Of a DNA stretch of 9,948 nt, positions 1-5,761 are shown one piece after another (positions within the stretch are counted from its first letter, which is position 1; each line of letters starts with the position of its first letter). The position numbers and the translations under genes were made by a program. This DNA comes from DATLAN01 sp035527455. Lineage in GTDB: Bacteria; Planctomycetota; Planctomycetia; Pirellulales; Thermoguttaceae. Where the stretch lies: assembly GCA_035527455.1 (NCBI GenBank), contig DATLAN010000494.1:1-9948 (forward strand). Direction: 5' to 3'. The notes under the pieces were generated by a model. That model was not told the DNA's origin and did no database searches. It was given only the letters and a program-made list of their open reading frames with translations.

Positions 1-1
1 C

Positions 2-970
2 GTCATGGCGGCCATGGATACCGAAGACGGCGGACGGACGCTCGCCTTGGGCCGAAACCTGGTCAGCTACGTGATCGCCGCCGATCTGGTCGGGCTGGAC
101 CCGCAGCAGGACGCCGAGTTCCGCGCCTGGCTCCGCGAGACCCTCAACGAGACACTCGACGGCAATACCCTGGTGAGCACCCACGAGGATCGCCCCAACA
201 ACTGGGGCACCCACGCCGGAGCCGCCCGCGCCGCCGTGGCCGCTTACCTCGGCGATCGTGCCGAATTGGAGCGCACGGCCGAAGTCTTCAAAGGCTGGTT
301 GGGCGACCGCTCCTCCTACGCCGGTTTCGACTTCGGCGACCTCTCCTGGCAGGCCGATCCGAGCAACCCGGTGGGCATCAATCCCGAGGGAGCGATGAAA
401 CAGGGGCACTCGATCGACGGCGCGCTGCCGGACGACATGCGGCGCGGCGGCTCGTTCACCTGGCCGCCGAGCTACACGGCCTACGCGTGGGAGGCGATGC
501 AGGGCGCGATCGTGCAGGCCGAATTGTTGTATCGGCAAGGCTACGACACGTGGCAGTGGGAAGACCAGGCGTTGCTTCGGGCGGCGGAGTTCCTGTACTC
601 GATCGGTTGGCAACCCAGCGGCGACGACACCTGGCAGCCCCACCTGATCAACGCCCGATACGACACCAACTTCTCGAACTCGGCCTCGGCCACGTCGGGT
701 AAGAACATGGGCTGGACCGCCTGGACGCACCAGTACGCCGATCCCGCAGGAAGTCAGGTTCCGGTAGCCTCCGCGGCGGCGGACGTCGGTCTGCTGGCGC
801 TCTACGCCAATGCGGAGTCCGGCACGATGGCCGGCGAGACTCCGAGCGTGCCAAGCCGATTGGCCTCGGCGTCGGACGTTTCGCCGTTGTACGACACGCC
901 GGACGCGGGCGCGACCGATGCCGCTCTGACCGACTACGTTGCCGACCGGTTGTTGCCTTACTTGACGTGA
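2..970 (+). CDS. Alginate-lyase-like protein, C-terminal part (5' end off window)
   Basis: The frame is open to the left edge and the visible 321+ residues begin inside a domain, so this is the C-terminal portion of a larger, probably exported protein. The sequence looks like the all-alpha (alpha/alpha toroid) alginate lyase family. Counting from the Met at base 5, seen features are an NNWGTH motif (residues 65-70) followed by an Ala-rich helix, an IDGALPDDMRRGG segment (137-149), a WPPSYTAYAWEAMQGA helix (153-168) and GKNMGWTAWTH (232-242). Alginate lyases often carry an NNH motif at the position of NNW, so His70 may be the functional histidine; this is inference. The last ~75 residues are Ala/Ser/Asp-rich and look like a linker or tail without a recognised anchor. 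A lyase next to an EPS operon could trim or release polymer. Substrate and true start cannot be judged. It ends at TGA and is followed by a strong terminator. Confidence 0.6.
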   Translation, partial: VMAAMDTEDGGRTLALGRNLVSYVIAADLVGLDPQQDAEFRAWLRETLNETLDGNTLVSTHEDRPNNWGTHAGAARAAVAAYLGDRAELERTAEVFKGWLGDRSSYAGFDFGDLSWQADPSNPVGINPEGAMKQGHSIDGALPDDMRRGGSFTWPPSYTAYAWEAMQGAIVQAELLYRQGYDTWQWEDQALLRAAEFLYSIGWQPSGDDTWQPHLINARYDTNFSNSASATSGKNMGWTAWTHQYADPAGSQVPVASAAADVGLLALYANAESGTMAGETPSVPSRLASASDVSPLYDTPDAGATDAALTDYVADRLLPYLT

Positions 971-1033
971 CGAGGCGACCGGCCGAAGCGTCGCAAACAG
1001 CAGGCGGCGTTCGAGAATCGTCTCGGACACGAC

Positions 1034-1073
1034 AAGCCCGCCGAGCCTAGGCTCGGCGGGCTTTTCTCTTTTT
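1034..1073 (+). terminator. Rho-independent terminator after the lyase-like gene
   Basis: A perfect 15-bp inverted repeat (1034-1048 AAGCCCGCCGAGCCT against 1049-1063) is followed by a T-rich run (1062-1073, interrupted by two C). The stem is GC-rich and the innermost CCTAGG bases form the loop. It lies 63 bases after the lyase-like stop codon and points the same way, so it should separate that transcript from the EPS genes. Confidence 0.85.
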
Positions 1074-1114
1074 CGGCTCGGGCCCGCACGTGGCACGAAG
1101 ACACTCTGCATAAC

Positions 1115-1172
1115 GTGGGGCACGTCTGCAACGTGCCGACAAATGAAAAGGCACGTTGAAAACGTGCCCCAC
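1115..1172. repeat. Interrupted inverted repeat with GTGGGGCACG arms
   Basis: The left arm is GTGGGGCACGT (1115-1125), a CTGC spacer, then AACGTGCC (1130-1137). The right arm mirrors it: GGCACGTT (1150-1157), a GAAA spacer, then ACGTGCCCCAC (1162-1172). The apical loop is 12 bases and A-rich. The result is a two-tier hairpin with an unpaired 4+4 internal loop. It carries no poly-T run, so it is not an obvious intrinsic terminator. It looks like a dispersed intergenic palindrome of the REP or MITE kind. Confidence 0.75.
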
Positions 1173-1174
1173 AA

Positions 1175-1235
1175 CTTGCGCGCAAGCCTCGCTCCGCGAG
1201 ACGAAGCTCCATCTTGCGGAGCAAGATGGCTACCA
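1175..1235. repeat. Twin-hairpin element, copy 1 (upstream of the BY-kinase gene)
   Basis: Three palindromes lie in a row: CTTGCGCGCAAG (1175-1186), CTCGCTCCGCGAG (1188-1200) and CATCTTGCGGAGCAAGATG (1210-1228), the last followed by GCTACC. The last two, with the ACGAAGC joint between them, recur at 3639-3687 with compensating base changes in the second stem (CTTGC/GCAAG here, CTCGC/GCGAG there). That preserves pairing and argues for a structured repeat rather than chance. The core sequences of the two hairpins are near reverse complements of each other, so the element can also fold as one long stem. Confidence 0.75.
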
Positions 1236-1401
1236 ACAGACGCCGGGCGGTCGCCACCGGGTTGCCGCCGAGCTTGCACCAGACTGCTTGTTGCATCGGG
1301 CGGCCACGCCGCAAGGATGGACTTAGGACCGGAGAAGAAACAAGTTTCGCGTTCCCTCAAGGCATCAGGCCGCGGCGGAACCAACGACAAGCGAGGTTGC
1401 G

Positions 1402-3615
1402 ATGATCCATCCCACGCCACGTAATCGAACCGACGAAATCGAATCGACCCCCACCAAGACCCTGTACGATCTGCTGGAAATCGGCTGGCGGCGGAAAGTG
1501 TACCTGATCGGCGCGGTGGCCGTCGCGATGGCCCTGGGCGTCGCGTACCTCAGCCGGATCGAGCCGAAGTATCGCGTGCAAGCCCGTGTGCTGGTCCGGC
1601 GGCAGGCTCCACTGCTGGACCAGGCACGGGCGCCGAAAGCCGAGGAAGAGTTCCTCGCCACCCAGGCCGAAATCATCCGCAGCCCGGCCGTGGTCCGAGG
1701 GGCCGTCGAATCGCTGCCCGCCCAGCCCCGCGATCCCGACGCGGCCGATCCCGTCACCGAAGCCCTCGACGCCCTGAACGTCATGCCCGTGCCGGGAACC
1801 GACGTGTTGAGCATCAGCTTCGTCGGCTCCGATCCGCAACGTGCCACGAAAACGGTCGAAGCCGTCATCGCGGCCTATCGCGAATATCTCCACCAACTCG
1901 ACCACGATGGACACTTGGAGTCGTTGCGGCTTCTGACCCAAAGCGAGAAAGAACTGCGGCAGGATCTCGAAGTGTTGCAGGAAGAATATCGGCAATTACG
2001 AAAGAGCACCTCCCTGATCGGAGAAGGCCGTGACGCGGCCGACGTGCAGAAGTCGCTGCTGAGACACCTCGGCGAGCGGCTGACCGAGTGCCGGGCAAAT
2101 CGTATGGAAATGGAGAACCGGATGCGGGTGATGCGAGACGGGCGGGGCACGTCGGTGGTCGGGTCACCGTCGGATCCGCCTTGGGTCCACGCCTCGCTGT
2201 CTCGCTCACCCGGCGGGACGGACGCGCCGCAAAGTTCCCCGGACACCCGCGCGATCCGCCTGGAGTTGTTCAAGGCCCAATCGGCGGCAGAAGCCCTGGC
2301 CACCCAATACGGCCCGAAACACCCGGCGATGCGGGCAGCCGAGCAGCAGGTCGCCGCGTGGCGGCAGCGTCTGGTGCAGAGCGAAGCCGAGGCGGCGGCG
2401 GTGCTCGAGCAGGAGTTGGCGGCGGCCCGAATGCACGAGCGCCAGTTGGCCGACTTGTACCGCCGGGAGTTCGAAGAGGTCAAGCTCGTCGACGCCCACC
2501 TGATCGAGGAACAGCAGGTGCTCGATCGGATCGACCGGATCCGTACCGTACATGATTCGATCCTCACGCAGGTGGCCCAGTGGCAGTTGGCCGACCAGGC
2601 GCTTTCCGGCGGGCGGTCGGCCGTGAGGGTCAGCACGCTGGAGGCCCCCGACGTGGCGGAGCGGTTGGTGTTTCCACCCCCATCCCTGATGCTGGCGGTT
2701 TGCCTGGCGATGGGCCTGGTGGCCGGCGTCGGCCTGATCGCGCTGGTGGAGCGGACCGACGCCCGGGTGCAATCGGCCGAGCAGTTGCAGGAGCGTTCGA
2801 ATCGTCCGGTGTTGGGCCGGATTCCCCGGCTGAAGACGCCTCGCGGCAGCGGTCCGCGATCGGTCTATCGCGGCCGGATGGTGCGCCAGATGCCCGAGTC
2901 GCCGGCGGCCGAGGCGTTTCGGGCGCTGCGGACCCGCTTGGACATCTTCTCCGACACGGGCATCGGCCAGGTGATCCAGGTCGCCAGCCCGCGCGATGGG
3001 GAAGGCAAGACCACCGTGACGGCGAACCTGGCGTTCAGTTTCGCCCAGTTGGGCAAGAAGGTGTTGGTGATCGATACGGACCTGCGCGAGGGCACTCTGC
3101 ACCGGGTGTTCGCCGTGCGAAATGACGAGGGCCTGACGTGTCGGCTTCAGGACGGGAAGCCGTGGGAGGCGTCGATCCAGCGTTCGCCCTTGGCGGCGGT
3201 GGACGTTTTGGCCCGCGGACGCGAGGTGATCAATCCGGCGGAACTCCTGGCCCAGGAGCGTTTCGCGGAGTTGTTGGCGTCGGCTCGGGTGAAATACGAC
3301 CTGGTGTTGTTGGACAGTTCGGCGTTGCTGCGGGTGACGGAGCCGTCGGTGTCGGCGTCGAAGGCGGACGGGGTGCTGCTGAGCGCGATGATCGGCCGCA
3401 GTTCGCTGTCGGAGGCCCGTCAAGCCTGCGAGCTGCTCGATTCGCTCAACGCCCGGACGCTGGGCATCGTGGTCAACCAGGCTACCGGGCCCGGCCGTAG
3501 TTCCGCTCGAAGCGCTCCCGCCGACGCCACCTCCGGGGCCGGCACGCCGGGCAACGCTACTCCCGGCAAAGTCGTTTCCCCCGTCGGCAGCCAAGGCAAC
3601 GGAACGGGCCGCTGA
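1402..3615 (+). CDS. Wzc/GumC-like polysaccharide chain-length regulator with BY-kinase domain
   Basis: A 737-residue inner-membrane protein of the polysaccharide co-polymerase family, fused to a cytoplasmic bacterial tyrosine kinase-type (BY-kinase) ATPase; such proteins control EPS chain length and export. Seen: TM1 at about 33-50 after a short cytoplasmic N-terminus; a Wzz-type periplasmic domain; coiled-coil stretches about 170-240 and 285-395 with the GumC-like YGPKHPAM motif (303-310); proline-rich FPPPS (424-428) leading into TM2 (about 429-449); EAFRALRTRL (504-513), typical of BY-kinases; Walker A SPRDGEGKTT (529-538); Walker A' VLVIDTDLR (554-562); Walker B LVLLDSS (634-640). Oddities: Walker B has SS where family members usually have PP, and the last ~40 residues are Gly/Ser/Pro/Ala-rich with no tyrosine after Tyr632, so the usual autophosphorylated Tyr cluster is missing. 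The start is supported by GCGAGG 5 bases upstream and an N-terminus of normal length. It is probably the first gene of the EPS operon. Confidence 0.9.
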   Translation: MIHPTPRNRTDEIESTPTKTLYDLLEIGWRRKVYLIGAVAVAMALGVAYLSRIEPKYRVQARVLVRRQAPLLDQARAPKAEEEFLATQAEIIRSPAVVRGAVESLPAQPRDPDAADPVTEALDALNVMPVPGTDVLSISFVGSDPQRATKTVEAVIAAYREYLHQLDHDGHLESLRLLTQSEKELRQDLEVLQEEYRQLRKSTSLIGEGRDAADVQKSLLRHLGERLTECRANRMEMENRMRVMRDGRGTSVVGSPSDPPWVHASLSRSPGGTDAPQSSPDTRAIRLELFKAQSAAEALATQYGPKHPAMRAAEQQVAAWRQRLVQSEAEAAAVLEQELAAARMHERQLADLYRREFEEVKLVDAHLIEEQQVLDRIDRIRTVHDSILTQVAQWQLADQALSGGRSAVRVSTLEAPDVAERLVFPPPSLMLAVCLAMGLVAGVGLIALVERTDARVQSAEQLQERSNRPVLGRIPRLKTPRGSGPRSVYRGRMVRQMPESPAAEAFRALRTRLDIFSDTGIGQVIQVASPRDGEGKTTVTANLAFSFAQLGKKVLVIDTDLREGTLHRVFAVRNDEGLTCRLQDGKPWEASIQRSPLAAVDVLARGREVINPAELLAQERFAELLASARVKYDLVLLDSSALLRVTEPSVSASKADGVLLSAMIGRSSLSEARQACELLDSLNARTLGIVVNQATGPGRSSARSAPADATSGAGTPGNATPGKVVSPVGSQGNGTGR

Positions 3616-3632
3616 TTACTTGCACAGTCAGA

Positions 3633-3687
3633 GTGGCCGTCTCGCTCCGCGAGACGAAGCCACATCTCGCGGAGCGAGATGGCTACT
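3633..3687. repeat. Twin-hairpin element, copy 2 (upstream of the HprK-like gene)
   Basis: Two adjacent palindromes, GTCTCGCTCCGCGAGAC (3639-3655) and CATCTCGCGGAGCGAGATG (3663-3681), followed by GCTAC, match copy 1 at 1188-1235. The first stem can be extended by GTGGC (3633-3637) pairing with GCCAC (3659-3663). The element fills most of the 94-base gap between the BY-kinase stop and the next gene. It makes the upstream frame of the next gene appear open, which would give a false N-terminal extension. Confidence 0.8.
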
Positions 3688-3709
3688 CTACCAGGAAACG
3701 GAGCGGATC

Positions 3710-4936
3710 ATGCACGATTCGAGAAACGGCAACGGGGACCGCACGTCCGGCCAGATCGACTACGATTTGCACGGTTTCGTCGGCATTCGGCTGCTGCACG
3801 CCACGGCCAAGGACGCCGCGGCAGTGGCCGGACAACTGGGACTGCCGCCGGTGACGCTCTCGCGCGAGCCGGACATCGTGATCCGGTTCGTGGAGGATTT
3901 GCCGGTCACGTCTCCGTTGCGGTGTCTTGGCGTCAGCGACGCCGCATTCACCGACGACGCCTTTCTGATACTCCGCGCCAGGCACAAGACGCGAGCCAAG
4001 GTGCAGATCCCCTTCGAGCGCATCGGCAGGGCGTGCGAGATCGTTTGCGAGTCGGGCCTGCCCGGCGTGCCGCTGTTGATCGAGATCCTCAACATGACCA
4101 TGCTGGCCAAGGGCGTGATTCCGATCCACGCGTCGGCGTTCGCCTACGACGGGGTCGGCGTGTTGGCGGTCGGTTGGTCGCAGGGGGGCAAGACGGAGGC
4201 CCTGCTGGCGATGATGGCCCAGGGGGCACAGTACGTGGGCGACGAGTGGGTCTACGTCAGCCGCGACGGCCGGACGATGTACGGCATTCCGCAGCCCATC
4301 CGCGTCTGGGACTGGCACCTGCAGGACATGCCGGCGTACAAGAATCGCGTAGGGATCGGCGCGCTGCTGCGACTTCGGGCCCTCAAGGCGGCTCGCTTCC
4401 TGGGGCGGACATTGTCCCGGGGCATCGCCGGCCGGCTGATGCCCGTCGGCACGCTCAACCGATTCGTGGCCTTGCTCGACCGGCAGCTCAACGTGGACGT
4501 TTCCCCGTCGCAGTTGTTCGGCCCCGAGCACGGCGTCAAAGCGGCGACGTTCGATCGGCTGTTGCTGGTCGTCAGCCACGACCTGCCCGGCGTGATGGTC
4601 GAACCGGTCGATCCGGGGGAGGTGGCCCGGCGGATGGTCTCTTCGCTGCGGGAGGAACGGTCCCGGCTGATGTCCTATTATCAAAAGTTCCTGTTCGCCT
4701 TTCCCGGCCGCGTGAATCCGCTCTTGGAGCAGGCCGACGAGATCCACGGCCTGATGCTCTCGCGCGTGTTCGCCGGCAAGCCGGCCTACGCGATCTACCA
4801 CCCCTATCCAATGAGGCTCTCGTGCATGTTCGATACGATCCGATCGCTGTGCCGCGGGGGCAACCGCCAAGAGGCCGCGGGACGCGCGGGCCGCGCACCG
4901 GTTTGGACCGGTCCGAGCAAGGGTGGCACGCCCTGA
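3710..4936 (+). CDS. HPr kinase/phosphorylase-like P-loop protein of the EPS cluster
   Basis: A 408-residue protein with the C-terminal P-loop fold of HPr kinase (HprK). Seen: PIHAS (138-142), then DGVGVLAVGWSQGGKTEAL (147-165) with a Walker A-like GWSQGGKT (155-162), then GAQYVGDEWVY (172-182). This is the same order as in HprK, where the P-loop is followed by a short helix and an acidic ADD-type catalytic segment; here it reads GDE. Residues about 280-360 form a second conserved-looking region. Neither the N-terminal HprK receiver domain nor the HprK C-terminal signature is evident. HprK-like proteins in gene clusters include EPS-associated ones and kinases that modify lasso peptides; the substrate here is unknown. 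The ATG at 3710 is chosen because GGAG (3700-3703) sits 6 bases before it; the open frame back to 3620 only translates the repeat. The last residues and the TGA lie within the left arm of the palindrome at 4921-4996. Confidence 0.72.
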   Translation: MHDSRNGNGDRTSGQIDYDLHGFVGIRLLHATAKDAAAVAGQLGLPPVTLSREPDIVIRFVEDLPVTSPLRCLGVSDAAFTDDAFLILRARHKTRAKVQIPFERIGRACEIVCESGLPGVPLLIEILNMTMLAKGVIPIHASAFAYDGVGVLAVGWSQGGKTEALLAMMAQGAQYVGDEWVYVSRDGRTMYGIPQPIRVWDWHLQDMPAYKNRVGIGALLRLRALKAARFLGRTLSRGIAGRLMPVGTLNRFVALLDRQLNVDVSPSQLFGPEHGVKAATFDRLLLVVSHDLPGVMVEPVDPGEVARRMVSSLREERSRLMSYYQKFLFAFPGRVNPLLEQADEIHGLMLSRVFAGKPAYAIYHPYPMRLSCMFDTIRSLCRGGNRQEAAGRAGRAPVWTGPSKGGTP

Positions 4937-4996
4937 GGGACGAAGGGCGTGATGAACCGGCCAACCACGCCCTTCGTCCCTCAGGGCGTGCCACCC
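4921..4996. repeat. Perfect 31-bp inverted repeat with 14-base loop
   Basis: The left arm (4921-4951, starting GGGTGGCACGCCCTGAGGG) and right arm (4966-4996) are exact reverse complements over 31 bases, with loop ATGAACCGGCCAAC (4952-4965). The TGA stop of the HprK-like gene (4934-4936) is inside the left arm, so the final residues GGTP are encoded by the element. There is no T run after the stem. It may be a dispersed palindromic element, and in RNA it would form a very stable hairpin between the HprK-like and methyltransferase-like genes. Confidence 0.9.
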
Positions 4997-5004
4997 AATT
5001 GAGC

Positions 5005-5640
5005 ATGTTGTCTAGCCGAGGCCCCTTGGAGAGTGATATCGTGTTGCAGGCGGCTCGACGCGTCGACTGGCGATTCCTGCTTCCCTGTCCCGATTCGAAG
5101 GACGTTTTGTACGTCGGCCGGGAAGGGGGTTCGTTGGTGGAATCGCTGCGGCTATTCAGTACGTCGCTTACGGTTGTCACCGACGCGCGAGGGCTTGACG
5201 CGCTCGAGAAGAACTACGACGTGGTCGTTACCTCCGAACCTTCTCACGCTTCGTTGCCGCGGATCATTGGCAAGATTGCCCCGGGCGGATGGTTGTACGT
5301 CGAGGCGCGTCGGCGGTTCCGGCTGGGTGTCGGCTGGCCCGGCGACGGTCGCAAACTGCTGCGGGATGAACGGACCCTGTGTCACGCGCCGGACTACGCG
5401 GCCGCGCTGAGACGGCTGGGGTTGGAAGAGGTCGCGGCGCATTGGCACTGGCCGAATCTGGAGGCGTGCCTGGAGATCGTCCCGCTGGCCGATCGACCGG
5501 CCGTAGTCCACAGCCTGGCCCGACGCACCGGCGGCAGACTCGCCCGGCTGAAAGCGGCACTGGGCTACGGCCTTCTGCGAACCGGACTCCTCGCCCGGCT
5601 GGTCCCGTATTTCAGCGTCGTCGGGCGTTCGGCCCATTGA
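5005..5640 (+). CDS. Methyltransferase-like Rossmann protein of the EPS cluster
   Basis: A 211-residue protein that looks like a class I SAM-dependent methyltransferase fold, though motifs are weak. Seen: WRFLLPCPDSKDVLYVG (22-38) with a loop REGGS in place of the usual GxGxG motif I; LTVVTDA (55-61), with Asp60 a candidate acidic residue at the end of strand 2; YDVVVTSEPS (71-80) like motif IV; IAPGGWLYVEARRR (91-104) like the motif V LxPGG segment; and a C-terminal part with HWHWPNLEACLEIVPL (146-161). The glycine loop departs from consensus, so catalytic activity is uncertain. The start is doubtful: ATG 5005 has no good ribosome binding site, while GTG 5041 has GGAGAG (5028-5033) 7 bases upstream and would give 199 residues. 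The open frame further upstream only reads the HprK-like gene and the palindrome out of frame. It follows the HprK-like gene by 68 bases on the same strand and may act on the EPS or its precursors. Confidence 0.6.
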   Translation: MLSSRGPLESDIVLQAARRVDWRFLLPCPDSKDVLYVGREGGSLVESLRLFSTSLTVVTDARGLDALEKNYDVVVTSEPSHASLPRIIGKIAPGGWLYVEARRRFRLGVGWPGDGRKLLRDERTLCHAPDYAAALRRLGLEEVAAHWHWPNLEACLEIVPLADRPAVVHSLARRTGGRLARLKAALGYGLLRTGLLARLVPYFSVVGRSAH

Positions 5641-5655
5641 CACAGAGCTTTCTCG

Positions 5656-5761
5656 GCCACAGATGAACACGGATGAAACACAGATTGAGATGAGAACTGT
5701 TCAACATCATATTCTCCTCTCTATCTGTATTTCATCCGTGTTCATCCGTGTTCATCCGTGG
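5656..5761. repeat. Inverted repeat with 10-bp tandem units between convergent operons
   Basis: The left arm (5656-5684, starting CCACAGATGAACACGGATG) matches the reverse complement of the right-hand segment with about 2 mismatches in 29 if one unit is skipped. The right side contains three tandem copies of TTCATCCGTG (5731-5760). The middle (about 5685-5722) is AT-richer than its surroundings. Lying between convergent genes, the hairpin could serve as a shared terminator, but the repeat looks like a dispersed intergenic element. The stop codon of the minus-strand flavoprotein gene is inside the right arm. Confidence 0.75.

Larger units (their letters stand above)
971..1401. other. Intergenic region between lyase-like gene and EPS operon
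   Basis: This 431-base gap holds the terminator at 1034-1073, the inverted repeat at 1115-1172 and the twin-hairpin element at 1175-1235. I see no coding sequence in it; short open frames here mostly translate the repeats. The promoter of the EPS operon should lie between about 1236 and 1390, but I find no convincing -35/-10 pair there. A GCGAGG segment at 1391-1396 is a plausible weak ribosome binding site 5 bases before the ATG at 1402. Confidence 0.6.

Noticed and set aside
2206..3594. 462-residue - strand open frame opposite the BY-kinase
   Set aside because: Its composition is that of a shadow frame (His/Arg/Gln-rich) and the + strand has unambiguous Walker motifs.
3620..3709. N-terminal extension of the HprK-like protein
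   Set aside because: These codons translate the twin-hairpin repeat, and a good ribosome binding site precedes the ATG at 3710.
3710..4936. Lasso-peptide modifying kinase
   Set aside because: The fold is related, but there is no precursor peptide, cyclase or protease gene nearby; the EPS context fits better.
3679..5004. Long + strand open frame running through the HprK-like gene into the methyltransferase-like gene
   Set aside because: This part reads the HprK-like gene in another frame and is Arg/Gly/Ala-rich without domain signs. Only the portion from about 5005 onward is credible.
5731..5760. Three 10-bp direct repeats considered as a CRISPR or iteron array
   Set aside because: The units are contiguous with no spacers, too few, and form part of an inverted repeat between genes.
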